Shown in pieces: positions 53,086-62,541 of a stretch of DNA of 64,000 bases. The first letter of the stretch is position 1. Each line of letters opens with the position of its first letter. Source of the stretch: Tsukamurella paurometabola (GTDB lineage: Bacteria; Actinomycetota; Actinomycetes; Mycobacteriales; Mycobacteriaceae); NCBI RefSeq assembly GCF_900631615.1, contig NZ_LR131273.1, positions 124,001 to 188,000 on the forward strand. Reading direction: 5' to 3'. The notes beneath the pieces were generated by a model that was not told where the DNA came from, ran no database searches, and saw only the letters and a list, made by a program, of their open reading frames with translations. A program made the translations under genes and the position numbers.

Positions 53086-53994
53086 ATGGATCAATGGCTC
53101 AGCCTTCTCGCGCCCCAGCTCCAGGCGCTCGCCGCTCTGGCGGCGCACGACGGTCACATGACCCGCGCCGCGGCCGCGCTCGGCGTCCCCCAGTCGTCGA
53201 TGAGCCGGCGCATCCACGCACTCGAGAGCGACCTGCGGACGCCGCTGCTGGCCCACGCCGGGCGGGCCGTGCGGCTCACACCGGCGGGCGAGGAGCTCGC
53301 GCGCCGAATCCGGGAGCCCCTGCGAGAGCTCGAGCTCGCCATCGACGCGGTGGTCGGCGAGGGCGACGGGGAGCACGGCACCGTCCGGTTCGGCTTCCCA
53401 CTCACCATGGGCTCGGGCCGGCTCCCCGACCTGCTCTCCGCGTTCCGGCGCGCCCACCCGGGGATCACCGTCACGCTCAAACAGGGCCACGGCTCAGAAC
53501 TCGTCCGGGACCTCGAGTCGGGGTCCCTGGACCTCGCCGTCACGATCCCGCCTCCGGAACGACTGCCGCACACCGTGATCGGATCCCAGGAGATCATGGC
53601 CGCCCTGCCCCGCTCCCACCCGCAGGCGGGTGCCGAGCGGATCCGGCTGGCGCAGCTGCGGTCCGAGACCTTCATCGCCAACCCGCCCGATTACCACCTG
53701 CGCGGCAGCACCGAGCGCTGGTGCGCCGCGGCCGGATTCACACCGGAGATCGCCGTGGAGGTCACCGAGTTCGCCACGATCCGCGAGCTCATCGCCCGCG
53801 GGCTCGGGGTGGCGCTGCTCCCGCACGACGACCGCGCACCGTCGGACGTGGTGGAGGTCCCCCTCGAGGGCGAACACCGCCGCGCGATCGCCCTGGCCCG
53901 CGCCACGTCCACGCTCGCCCCCGCCACCCGGCACCTGCACGACTTCCTCCTCGACGCCGCCGGCGAGCCCACCCGGCGCGCGATCAGCAGGTGA
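53086..53994 (+). CDS. LysR-family transcriptional regulator
   Basis: A 302-residue regulator. The HTH reads QLQALAALAAHDGHMTRAAA, ALGVPQSSMSRRIHALESDL, RTPLLAHAGRAVRLTPAGEE. The effector domain begins GTVRFGFPLTMGSGRLPDLL. Divergent from mqo, 89 bp away, which suggests control of malate oxidation. The 3' end overlaps the second lipoprotein gene by 11 bp. Confidence 0.9.
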   Translation: MDQWLSLLAPQLQALAALAAHDGHMTRAAAALGVPQSSMSRRIHALESDLRTPLLAHAGRAVRLTPAGEELARRIREPLRELELAIDAVVGEGDGEHGTVRFGFPLTMGSGRLPDLLSAFRRAHPGITVTLKQGHGSELVRDLESGSLDLAVTIPPPERLPHTVIGSQEIMAALPRSHPQAGAERIRLAQLRSETFIANPPDYHLRGSTERWCAAAGFTPEIAVEVTEFATIRELIARGLGVALLPHDDRAPSDVVEVPLEGEHRRAIALARATSTLAPATRHLHDFLLDAAGEPTRRAISR

Positions 53995-54493
53995 TCGCGA
54001 CGGCGATGCGTTTGGACACCGACCGCAGGTCCCCGGTGTCGACGTTCCCGGTGAAGCCCATAGCCGTTCCGGTGATGCGATAGGTCGCACCGTCGCGAAC
54101 GGTGCGGTAGGAGCCCTCGTCCCCGACCAGCGGCATGCTCCCGACACTGAGGACCAGGTTCTCCGTGCGCGGCTCGCCCGTGGTCGCGACGACCAGGAGC
54201 AGCGTGACGGCGGATCCCGTCGAATTCGCCGCCAGCTTGTCCGAGGTCGTGTGGCACTCCACGCCGAACTCCCGGCCGCCCGCGGGCACCTCGTCGTCGA
54301 TCGTCACGGTCGCCGTCCGCGCGGCGGGTGCGCCGCGCTGCGGCGTCTCCCCCGCCGAGGGCGCCGCGGACGTGACCGCGGCACCCGTGCCGTCCGACCC
54401 GGCCGGGACGGCGGTGCCGCCGATCGTGCTCGTGCAGCCCGCGGTCGCCGCCGCGACGCAGACCGCGGCCATCCCCATCCCCCACCGTCTCAT
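53984..54493 (-). CDS. LpqH-like lipoprotein, copy 2
   Basis: A 169-residue lipoprotein with lipobox TAGC (Cys at about 20) and an Ala/Ser/Gly/Pro linker. The C-terminal half has VTIDDEVPAGGREFGVECHT, GATYRITGTAMGFTGNVDTG and a final KRIAVAITC, as in the copy at 51065-51544. Start ATG 54493 (MRRWGMG) is preferred over one 6 codons upstream. Surface lipoprotein of unknown role. Confidence 0.82.
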   Translation of the reverse strand: MRRWGMGMAAVCVAAATAGCTSTIGGTAVPAGSDGTGAAVTSAAPSAGETPQRGAPAARTATVTIDDEVPAGGREFGVECHTTSDKLAANSTGSAVTLLLVVATTGEPRTENLVLSVGSMPLVGDEGSYRTVRDGATYRITGTAMGFTGNVDTGDLRSVSKRIAVAITC

Positions 54494-54517
54494 GGGGACA
54501 TTGCACCACACCGGCGC

Positions 54518-55939
54518 TCAGTCCAACAGGAGCTTCTTCTGCACCTTGCCCATCGGGTTCCGCGGCAGGTCGTCGACGAAGCGGATCTCGCGGGGCCGCT
54601 TGTGCTTCGACAGCGTCTCGCCGACGAACTCGACGATCGCGGCGGCGGCGCGGTCGTCGCGTGCACCGTCGGCGACCAGGAAGGCCACGAGCCGCTGTCC
54701 CAGGTCGTCGTCGGGCAGGCCGACGACGGCGGCCTCGCGGACGTCGGGATGCCCCAGCAGGGCTGCCTCGATCTCGCCCGCGCCCACCCGGAACCCGCCG
54801 GTCTTGATGAGATCGGTGGACGCGCGGCCCACGATGCGGTGGAAACCGCCCTCGTCGATCACCGCGACGTCGCCGGTGTCGAACCAACCGTCGCCCACCC
54901 AGGATTCGGCGGTGGCCTCCGGGCGGTTCAGGTACTGCGTGCCGACCATCGGGCCGCGGATCTGCAGGGCGCCGATCGACTCGCCGTCGTGCGGCGCCTC
55001 AGTGCCGGACTCCGCGATGATCCGTGACTCGACCCCGGTGAGCGGGAGGCCCACCCAGCCCGGACGGCGCTCGCCGTCGACGCGGGCGCTCACCGTGATG
55101 AGGGTCTCCGTCATGCCGTAGCGCTCGACGATCTCATGGCCCGTGAGGTCGCGGATCCGTTCGAAGACGGGGGCCGGCAGCGGCGCACTGCCGGAGACGA
55201 GCAGGCGCGCGTCGCGCAGTGCCGCGGCCGATTCCGGGTCGCGCGCGATGCGCGACCACACGGTGGGCACGCCGAAGTACATCGTGCCGCCCGCCGCCGC
55301 ATAGGCCTCGGGGGTCGGCTTCCCGGTGTGCACCAGCGGGCTGCCGACGCGCAGCGGCCCCAGGACGCCGAGGATGAGGCCGTGCACGTGGAACAGCGGA
55401 AGACCGTGCACGAGAGTATCGTTCGCGGTCCAGGCCCACGCATCGGCGAGCCCGTCGATGCACGCCGCGATGGCCTCGCGCCGGATCGGCACGCCCTTCG
55501 GCGCGCCCGTGGTACCCGACGTGTACATGATGAGCGCCGTCGCAGCCCCGGGCGGCTCGGGCAGGGCGTGCCAGCCGCGGGCGTGCTCGCGCACCGGGAC
55601 CGCGGGCAGCCCGTGCGGGTCCGCCGGAGTGACGCCGAGCCACGCCTGCGCGCCGGAATCGGTGAGCACGTGCGCGATCTCGGCCGCGCCGGAGTCGGGC
55701 GGGACCGGGACCACCGGGACGCCGGCGCGGAGGCCCCCGACGATCGCGATCACCGTGGCGAGTGTCGGCTCCGCCCACACCGCGACCGGCCCGCGGACGC
55801 CGAGGCCGCCCAGCCGCTCGGCGACGGCCGTGGTGGCGCCGATCAGCTCGGTGCGGGTCAGCGTGCGGCCGCCGACGGTGACGGCCGGCTCACCGTCGGA
55901 GCCGGGCGGGACGGGTGTGCGGGTGTGCGGCAGCAGCAT
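54518..55939 (-). CDS. Acyl-CoA synthetase, FadD36/MatB-like
   Basis: A 473-residue AMP-forming ligase, short for the family as in FadD36 and malonyl-CoA synthetases. P-loop is IMYTSGTTGAPKGVPIRREA (about 139-158), then VHGLPLFHVHGLILGVLGPL, VERYGMTETLI, GDGWFDTGDVAVIDEGG, GRASTDLIKTGGFRVGAGEI, and the C-terminal catalytic Lys in LPRNPMGKVQKKLL. The substrate is probably a short dicarboxylic or branched acyl group by family analogy. Confidence 0.9.
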   Translation of the reverse strand: MLLPHTRTPVPPGSDGEPAVTVGGRTLTRTELIGATTAVAERLGGLGVRGPVAVWAEPTLATVIAIVGGLRAGVPVVPVPPDSGAAEIAHVLTDSGAQAWLGVTPADPHGLPAVPVREHARGWHALPEPPGAATALIMYTSGTTGAPKGVPIRREAIAACIDGLADAWAWTANDTLVHGLPLFHVHGLILGVLGPLRVGSPLVHTGKPTPEAYAAAGGTMYFGVPTVWSRIARDPESAAALRDARLLVSGSAPLPAPVFERIRDLTGHEIVERYGMTETLITVSARVDGERRPGWVGLPLTGVESRIIAESGTEAPHDGESIGALQIRGPMVGTQYLNRPEATAESWVGDGWFDTGDVAVIDEGGFHRIVGRASTDLIKTGGFRVGAGEIEAALLGHPDVREAAVVGLPDDDLGQRLVAFLVADGARDDRAAAAIVEFVGETLSKHKRPREIRFVDDLPRNPMGKVQKKLLLD

Positions 55940-56018
55940 GGACCCAGCCTAGGCCGCGGGGCGGCCGATCCCGCGGCGCCCCGGCCGTCGCCCGGCTCGG
56001 CGGCCGGCTGTCGCCCGG

Positions 56019-56978
56019 TCAGGCGGCCCGGTACTGAAGACGGGCGTCGAACGCGGCGTCGAGGAACAGCGTGGTGATCTGAACGGCCTGCGCGCTCTCC
56101 GGGGTGGCGCCCGCCAGCACGGGGAACGCGTGCACACCCCCGCGGTAGAGGTGCAGATCGCACGGCTTGCCGGCGCGGTCGAGCCGCTCGTGCAGCCGCT
56201 CGGCGTCGACGCGCAGCATCTCGTCCGTGCAGGCGATCACGAGCGCCGGCGGGAAGGCCGCGGGCTCGATCTCGGTGGCGTCGTCCTGCCCGCGGAAGGC
56301 GATCGGGCCGCGGTCGAAGAAGCCACGGAGGCCGGCCAGCTTGCCCGCGGTGAGGTACGCGTCGTCGATGCCGTGCCGCGGGTCGTCCTCGGTGACCGTG
56401 GGGGTGAGCAGCGGCGAGAACCCGAAGTACGCCGCCGGGGTGCGCGCGGCGTCGAGGTACGCGAGTTCGACCACCTTGGCCGAGATGTAGCCGCCGGCGG
56501 AATCCCCGCCCACGGCCACCCGGCGGTACCGGCCCGAATCCGCGACGGCCCGGTACACGCGGTAGCCGTCGTCGACGGACGTCCCGACGCCGACGGCGGG
56601 GAGCTGCCGGTAATCCACGTTGAAGACGGTCACCCCGAGGGCCCTGGCGAGAGCCGCCGCCACCCGGCGGTGCGTGCCCGGGCCGCCGGCCAGGAAGGCG
56701 CCGCCGTGGTAGTAGCAGATCGCGACGTCGGTCCGGAGGTCGCCCGCGGTCGGCACCAGGCGCTCCACGGGGACGCCGGCCAGCTCGATCCGCTCCACCT
56801 CGACGTCGTTCGGGGACCAGCCGATGAGGTTCGCCAGGCCCTCGCCGAGGGCGAGGGGCGCGAACGACCAGGACCGAACCGGGTACAGCGCGATCAGGGG
56901 CTTGAGCAGCAGTCGCGCGCCCGCGATGGCCAGCGCCGACTGGACGCTCACACCGCGGTGTTCGGTGACCGACATCAT
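56019..56978 (-). CDS. Alpha/beta-hydrolase, hormone-sensitive-lipase (Lip) family
   Basis: A 319-residue esterase/lipase. HSL motifs: YYHGGAFLAGGPGTHRRVAA (oxyanion HGGA), nucleophile in RVAVGGDSAGGYISAKVVEL, and His in LYRGGVHAFPVLAGATPES; the Asp is likely in IACTDEMLRVDAERLHERL. ATG 56978 has GAGGAGA upstream; ATG 56975 is possible. Substrate unknown, probably short acyl esters. Confidence 0.88.
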   Translation of the reverse strand: MMSVTEHRGVSVQSALAIAGARLLLKPLIALYPVRSWSFAPLALGEGLANLIGWSPNDVEVERIELAGVPVERLVPTAGDLRTDVAICYYHGGAFLAGGPGTHRRVAAALARALGVTVFNVDYRQLPAVGVGTSVDDGYRVYRAVADSGRYRRVAVGGDSAGGYISAKVVELAYLDAARTPAAYFGFSPLLTPTVTEDDPRHGIDDAYLTAGKLAGLRGFFDRGPIAFRGQDDATEIEPAAFPPALVIACTDEMLRVDAERLHERLDRAGKPCDLHLYRGGVHAFPVLAGATPESAQAVQITTLFLDAAFDARLQYRAA

Positions 56979-57182
56979 CGTCTCCTCTCGCCCGGCCGGA
57001 GGGGCCGGACAGAACCGGTTCAGACTATGCCGAAGCATCCGATAGATCCAGTGAATCGGACTATCACCGCTCGGCGCGTGGCCGGGTCGCCGGGCCCATC
57101 CGGCTGTGGCGCAGGTCACGCGCACCCCGAGGCCGACGGCGACGGCGCGCACGCGGCGGCGTCGGCGTGTCGGAGCGCGGCG

Positions 57183-58436
57183 TCAGCGCGGGAACCGCGC
57201 GAGCTCCGCCTCCACCACCGACGCGACCGCGCGCAGCTCCGCCATCGGTTCGGCGCCGCCGCGGATCACCCGGTCGAGCGCATCACGGTAGGCGGCGGCG
57301 CTGCGCGGCGTCCAGAGCAGCGGCGTCTGCGGGTGCCCGACGGTGTTCACCAGGTCGGCGGCCTCGTTGAACAGTCCCGTCGCCAACTGGGTCGCCTGCG
57401 GCACCAGCGAGCGCCGGGACGGTACGTGCAGGCCGTAGCGCTGGGCCCAGTCCAGTTGCAGGTCGGTCCGATCGACCCACAGCCAGCGCACGAAGTCCTT
57501 GGCGCGGTCGACGTCACCCCGGGCGTTGACCGCGGCGCCGTACGCCCCGAAGGGCACGCTCGTGGCGCCGTTCCTGCCGATCGCGGGGAACGGCCGCACC
57601 CCGACGTCATCGCCGAGCGCCGCGCGGATCGCGGGCAGCGCCCACAGACCGGTCCACTGCATCGCCGCCTCCCCGGCGATGAAGACGCTCGGGTCCGGCC
57701 AGTCCCGGGCGGCGCCCAGCAGCAGGTCACCCGAGGTGAAGAGGCCGCGCATGGTCCGCAGGCCCGCCGCGACCTCCTCGGCGACGAATCCCGGCCGGCG
57801 GTCGGGCGTCAGGTAGTCCCGGCCGGCGGACCACAGCAGAACCCCGCCGAGGACGTCCGCGCCGCCGCTGTTCCCGAGGAACAGCCCCTTGACCGTGCCG
57901 CGGTTCAACGCCCGCGCGGCCGAGACCAGCTCGTCGAGGGTACGGGGCGGGACGACACCGGCCTGGGCGAGCAGCGACTTCCGGTACACGAGAAGCTGCA
58001 TGTCGGTCACCTGCGGGATGCCGTACACCCGGCCGCCCGATGTCATCCGCTCGAGGAGCGCGGGCGTGAAGTCGGAGCGCGCGTCCCCGAGCAGGCCGGT
58101 GAGATCGGCGACCTGGCCGGAGGTGATCATGTCGATCGTCGGGCCGTTGGCGAACTCGAAGACGTCCGGGCCGTCGTCGCCGCCGAGGGCGGACGAGACC
58201 CGCTCGTCGTAGTCGGCCGGGAAGGAGCTGACGCGCACACCTCCCTTGGGGTAGTCCGCGGCGTAGCGCGCCAGCGCCTCCTGCGCGCCCTGTTCCCCGT
58301 ACTGGTGGAACCAGACCCGCAGGTCACCGCGGGGCGCGCCGCGACCGGCGTCGCCGCACGCCGCGAGAGCGCCGGCCAGGGCCAGGCCGCCCAGGCCCGT
58401 CAGCACCGCGCGGCGGGGCACACCGTAGTCAGACAC
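57183..58436 (-). CDS. Sugar-type ABC transporter solute-binding lipoprotein (orphan)
   Basis: A 417-residue extracytoplasmic binding protein of the family-1 (sugar) kind. The N-terminus has twin Arg and the lipobox LAAC (Cys about 27). Features: RVWFHQYGEQGAQEALARYA, GDDGPDVFEFANGPTIDMIT, YGIPQVTDMQLLVYRKSLLA, AGEAAMQWTGLWALPAIRAA, VPFGAYGAAVNARGDVDRAK. Start GTG 58436. No permease or ATPase gene is nearby, so its transporter must be encoded elsewhere. The ligand is unknown. Confidence 0.9.
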   Translation of the reverse strand: MSDYGVPRRAVLTGLGGLALAGALAACGDAGRGAPRGDLRVWFHQYGEQGAQEALARYAADYPKGGVRVSSFPADYDERVSSALGGDDGPDVFEFANGPTIDMITSGQVADLTGLLGDARSDFTPALLERMTSGGRVYGIPQVTDMQLLVYRKSLLAQAGVVPPRTLDELVSAARALNRGTVKGLFLGNSGGADVLGGVLLWSAGRDYLTPDRRPGFVAEEVAAGLRTMRGLFTSGDLLLGAARDWPDPSVFIAGEAAMQWTGLWALPAIRAALGDDVGVRPFPAIGRNGATSVPFGAYGAAVNARGDVDRAKDFVRWLWVDRTDLQLDWAQRYGLHVPSRRSLVPQATQLATGLFNEAADLVNTVGHPQTPLLWTPRSAAAYRDALDRVIRGGAEPMAELRAVASVVEAELARFPR

Positions 58437-58490
58437 CGGGTAAGTATCGCAAACCTGCGCACGGCACGCGGACGAGGAACGGGTCCGCTC

Positions 58491-59471
58491 TCAGAACAGC
58501 GCGCCCGCCAGGTCGCGCCGGGCCGCCAGGACCACGGGATCCGCCGGGTCGAACAGTTCGAAGAGCTCCAGCAGCCGGGTGCGCAACGCGGAGCGGTCGT
58601 CGCCCGCCGTGACGCGGATCCCGGCGATGAGCCGGTCGAACGCGCCCTTCGGCGATCCCGTGAGGAGCTCCTCGTCGGCGGCGGCGAGCGCGAGTGCGAC
58701 CCGCTCCTCCCCCGTCGCCCCGGCCGCCGCGTCGGCCCGCGCGATCGCGCCCGGCTCGGCGCCGGTGGCGCGGGCGAAGAAGGCCATCTGCTTGACCGCG
58801 GCCGCCGCCTCGGCGTCGCCCGGGTTCGCGTGCAGGATCGCCTCGTAGGCGGCGCGCGCGCCCTCGTAGTCGCCGTCGGCCGCGAGCTGCTCCGCGGCCT
58901 CGCGCCGCGGATCGGACGGTGCCTCGCCCGCGCTCGCCGGTCCCCCGCCGAACTCGGGCGGGAGCTGCGCGAGCACGTCGTCCAGCCACTGCCGCGCCGC
59001 CGCCTCGGGCTGCGCGCCGGCGAAGGCCGTCACCGCGCGGCCGCCCGCGACGGCGATCACCATCGGCACCGACTGCGCCCCGAAGGCCTGCGCGACGCCC
59101 GGCGCACCGTCGACGTCCACGCGGGCCAGGGTCCACCGGCCCGCGTCGTCCGTCGCGAGCTTCTGCAGCACCGCGGACATCGCCTGCGACTGTTCGCTGT
59201 ACGACGCGGCGAGCAGCACCACGACCAGCTGCTTCGCGGAGCGGTCGATGACCTCGACGGGGAAGCTCTGATCCGTCACGTCGACCACGCCGGGACCGGG
59301 GGCGCCGCCCGCCTCCCCCGCGTCGCCCGACGGTGCCGGGCGGGCCTGCTGCGCGGCCTTCGCCTCCGCCCGGGCCTTCAGACCCGAGAGGTCGACAGCC
59401 CCCGCCATCGCCGCGGCGGTGCGCAGCGCCCGTTCCTGATCCTGCCTGGATGCGCCTCGAGGTGTAGTCAC
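58491..59471 (-). CDS. Thioredoxin-fold/TPR protein (Rv1324-like, CnoX type)
   Basis: A 326-residue protein. An N-terminal thioredoxin-like domain (VIDRSAKQLVVVLLAASYSE, then DVDGAPGVAQAFGAQSVPMV) lacks the CxxC pair (AASYSEQSQ at that position), so it cannot be a disulfide reductase. TPR-like helices follow (GDYEGARAAYEAILHANPGD) and a conserved LLELFELFDPADPVVLAARR end. Family members (YbbN/CnoX) are chaperone-like. Start GTG 59471; ATG 59408 (MAGAVDLSGL) is an alternative. Colinear with Rv1324. Confidence 0.88.
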   Translation of the reverse strand: MTTPRGASRQDQERALRTAAAMAGAVDLSGLKARAEAKAAQQARPAPSGDAGEAGGAPGPGVVDVTDQSFPVEVIDRSAKQLVVVLLAASYSEQSQAMSAVLQKLATDDAGRWTLARVDVDGAPGVAQAFGAQSVPMVIAVAGGRAVTAFAGAQPEAAARQWLDDVLAQLPPEFGGGPASAGEAPSDPRREAAEQLAADGDYEGARAAYEAILHANPGDAEAAAAVKQMAFFARATGAEPGAIARADAAAGATGEERVALALAAADEELLTGSPKGAFDRLIAGIRVTAGDDRSALRTRLLELFELFDPADPVVLAARRDLAGALF

Positions 59472-59529
59472 CCCTCCATCTTGGCACGCCCGATCCGGCG
59501 GCCGCCCGCGGCGACCACCCGGCCGCGGA

Positions 59530-62484
59530 TCAGCGGTAGCGCTGCTGATCCGGGTCGAACCGCCACGACGTCGGGCCCGGCTCGGGCATGCCCGCGGCGG
59601 CGAGCGCCGCCCGCCGGGGGCGGTACCAACTCGTGAGCGGCACCTCGCCGACGATGTGCACCGCGTCCGGGTACTGGTCGTGCCGGCCCGCGAAGGCGTC
59701 GCTGATGTCGTCGGCGGTGAGCTCCGCGCCGGTCCGGACCGTGACCGCGGCGACGACGCGGGGCGCGTCGCCGGCACCGTCGCCCGGCACCTGGTACACG
59801 ACGGCCTGATCCACCTGCCCGAGCTGTTCGAGCACGTCGGTGATCGGGATGGAGTAGACCGGGCCGCGGTCGGTCACGGCGACGGTGCGGACGTCGTCGA
59901 CCAGCCAGTAGTCGCCGTCCTCGTCGCGGCGGAACAGGTGGCCCGTCGAGAACCAGGCGTCACCGGGCCGGAACACGCCCCGCAGCAGCACGTCGCGGTG
60001 GGTGACATCCGGGTCGGCGCGGCCGATGAGCACGCCCACCTCACCGTCGCCGACCTCCTGCAGGTAGCCGTCGTCGTCCTCGACGAACCGCCCGGAATCG
60101 AAGTAGTAGTCGACGAGGGCCACGTCGGCGCTGCCGGGCAGGCGTCGTCCCTTCGCGCCCGGCTTGCCGCCCCGCACCTTCGCGAGCACGATCTCGCCCT
60201 CGGTGGACGCGTAGAACTCGATCACCTGCGCGTCGAACGTCTCACCGACCCGCCGCGAGAGCTCCGCCGACATGCCGGAGCCGATGAACGCCCGCACCGG
60301 GTGGTACCGCGGGATCTCCAGGCCGGGGGTGTCGAGCACCGCCCGCATGAGGTTCCACGTGTAGCAGACCACGGTGACGCCGTACCGCTGCACCTCGACC
60401 ATGAACCGGTCGGGATCGAAGTCGCGGGTGAGAGCGATCCGCGAGCCCCCGGCGAGCGCCCCGCCGAGGCTCGTCATGAGGCCCGAGCTGTGGCTGAGCG
60501 GCGTGAGGCAGTACACGGTGTCGCTCTGCGAGAGCCGGGCCGCCGACGCGGTGCCGAACGCCGACAGGGCCCACCGGCCGTTGGTGACCCGCTTCGCCCG
60601 CAGCCTGCCCCCGACCTCGGAGAACATCACGAAGGCCAGGTCGCGGCCCAGTCCCGCGTCGGGTCGGTACCACCGCGGGATCCGCACGTTGTCCGGGTCG
60701 ACCTGCTCCAGGTCCACCAGCTCGGCGCCGAGGTCCTGCCGGGAGGCGCCGGGCCGGTCGCGTCGGTCGCCGCCGCCGACCACGAAGACGCGCTCCGCGA
60801 CGGCGGCCGCGTCCTCCGCGTGCTCGGGGTCCGTGACCATCGCGGTGGCCTCCCCCAGCCGCAGGGCCGCGGCGTAGTCCGTTCCCGGCGGGAGCAGCAC
60901 CGCGACGGCGCCGAGCCGCGACAGCGCGGCCATCGCGACCAGCGCCGACGGGCGGGTGTGCATGAGCACGCCCACGTGCTCGCCCTGGCGCACGCCGACC
61001 TGGATCAGGCCGCTCACCACGCGGTCGATGCGCTCGTTCACCGCGTGCTTGGTGTGCACGCGGTCCTCGTACAGGAAGAGTTCGCCGTGCGGGTCCGACG
61101 CCGCCTGCTCGGCGAGCAGCTTCCCGAGGGACACCTGGGTGTGGGCCTGCAGCTGGCCGAGGCGGGCCAGTTTCGGCAGCCCGCGGGTCACCTCGCGGGC
61201 GACCGCGGACGCGCCGGCCGCGGCCCCGGAGGCCGCGTCGAGGACGTCGCGCGCGGCCACGAAGCCGACGGTGGCGATGCCGCCGAGGCCCGCGACGAGC
61301 GGATTGACGCCGACGTCGGTGCCGTCGTCGGGCTGCATCGCCGCCACGTTGTCGGGCTGCGGGCCGCGGCCCTCCAGCCAGTTGATCCACCGCGTCACCG
61401 TCGGGTACGTCACCGCGCCCGCCGAACTGCCGACGACGAGCCCGAAGTGGCCGGCGGACACCTGCGCCTCGTACACCTTCGCCTTCGGCGCGGCCTGCAG
61501 GATCCCACGGACGGCGCTGGGCCGGCCGATCTGGTCGGAGAGGCCGACGAAGGCCAGCACGGGGCTCGTGATCGAGGCCAGCGAGACCGCGTCACCGTCG
61601 ATCGCGAAGCCGCCCGTGAGCATGCGGTTGTGCACGACGAACTGCTTGAGCAGGTCGGCGACCGCGGGCCCGGCGTAGGCGACCCACCCGTCGGCCTCCA
61701 GGAACCGGCGCTGGTCCTCGCGCGGGAGCAGCGCATCGCGATCGTGCAGCTGCCGGACGAAGTCGAGCCGCGAGCGGACCGCCTTCACGGGGTTGAGCAG
61801 CTCGAAACCGCGCTGCACCATCCAGCTGGGCAGGTAGAAGCGGTTGAAGACGTGATCGGCCACGAACTCGGCGCCCTTGTTGACCAGGGCCGGCGGCGCC
61901 CCCAGGGGCAGGCCCGCGGAGATGTCGACCGGGCTGCCGAAGGTCACCAGGCTCGCGATGGAGCGGGACTGCCGGTAGGCGGCCACCTGGTAGCAGAACA
62001 TGCCGCCCTGCGAGTAGCCGCCGATGTGCACGTCGCGGCCGCGCAGGGCCGTCACCTGGTCGATCGCCCGGGAGATGGCGACCACGTGGTCGGCGAGGTT
62101 GCGTTCGAGGCCGCCCTCCTCGCGGTCGGGGGCGCCGAAGTCGATGACCCACGGATCGAGGCCCGCCCGGTGCAGGACCGAGACGGCGCCGTTGTGCTCC
62201 GTGACGTCGAAGACGTTCGCGTCGACCATCATGGGCGGCACCAGCAGGATCACCGGCCGGTCGTCCACGGCCGGTGCGGGCGCCCGGTCGGCGAAGTAGC
62301 GCCGCAGCCGGTACATCGGCGAGCGCTCCACGACCGTGAACTGCGAGGGCTTCGCCCCGGTCTCGAGGCCGCCCTGGGTGAGCACCTCGAAGCCGTTGCG
62401 CGCGGTCGCCGTCAGGCGGTTCACCGACGCCTCGAGCGCCCTCCCGCCGGGAAGTCCACCCAGGATGTCCACCACGTACCCCAC
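59530..62484 (-). CDS. Bifunctional alpha/beta-hydrolase--acyl-CoA synthetase fusion (Rv1683-like)
   Basis: A 984-residue two-domain protein. Residues 1-380 are a PhaC/lipase-type hydrolase: VILLVPPMMVDANVFDV, DPWVIDFGAPDREEGG, nucleophile in VHIGGYSQGGMFCYQVAAYR, and a His in QVSAGHFGLVVGSSAG. Residues 440-984 form an AMP-binding domain (TQVSLGKLLAEQAASD, RVVSGLIQVGVRQGEHVGVL, VIEFYASTEGEIVLAKVRGG, DAWFSTGHLFRRDEDGDYWL), but the P-loop FVMFSEVGGRLRAKRVTNGR departs from the TSGTTGxPK pattern. M. tuberculosis Rv1683 has the same fusion and is described as a long-chain acyl-CoA synthase and lipase linked to triacylglycerol. Length and order are intact. Confidence 0.9.
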   Translation of the reverse strand: MGYVVDILGGLPGGRALEASVNRLTATARNGFEVLTQGGLETGAKPSQFTVVERSPMYRLRRYFADRAPAPAVDDRPVILLVPPMMVDANVFDVTEHNGAVSVLHRAGLDPWVIDFGAPDREEGGLERNLADHVVAISRAIDQVTALRGRDVHIGGYSQGGMFCYQVAAYRQSRSIASLVTFGSPVDISAGLPLGAPPALVNKGAEFVADHVFNRFYLPSWMVQRGFELLNPVKAVRSRLDFVRQLHDRDALLPREDQRRFLEADGWVAYAGPAVADLLKQFVVHNRMLTGGFAIDGDAVSLASITSPVLAFVGLSDQIGRPSAVRGILQAAPKAKVYEAQVSAGHFGLVVGSSAGAVTYPTVTRWINWLEGRGPQPDNVAAMQPDDGTDVGVNPLVAGLGGIATVGFVAARDVLDAASGAAAGASAVAREVTRGLPKLARLGQLQAHTQVSLGKLLAEQAASDPHGELFLYEDRVHTKHAVNERIDRVVSGLIQVGVRQGEHVGVLMHTRPSALVAMAALSRLGAVAVLLPPGTDYAAALRLGEATAMVTDPEHAEDAAAVAERVFVVGGGDRRDRPGASRQDLGAELVDLEQVDPDNVRIPRWYRPDAGLGRDLAFVMFSEVGGRLRAKRVTNGRWALSAFGTASAARLSQSDTVYCLTPLSHSSGLMTSLGGALAGGSRIALTRDFDPDRFMVEVQRYGVTVVCYTWNLMRAVLDTPGLEIPRYHPVRAFIGSGMSAELSRRVGETFDAQVIEFYASTEGEIVLAKVRGGKPGAKGRRLPGSADVALVDYYFDSGRFVEDDDGYLQEVGDGEVGVLIGRADPDVTHRDVLLRGVFRPGDAWFSTGHLFRRDEDGDYWLVDDVRTVAVTDRGPVYSIPITDVLEQLGQVDQAVVYQVPGDGAGDAPRVVAAVTVRTGAELTADDISDAFAGRHDQYPDAVHIVGEVPLTSWYRPRRAALAAAGMPEPGPTSWRFDPDQQRYR

Positions 62485-62541
62485 CTCTCGTTCGCGCCGG
62501 TCAGCGAATCAACGTACCTGCAGGCGGGGCACCACGACGGA

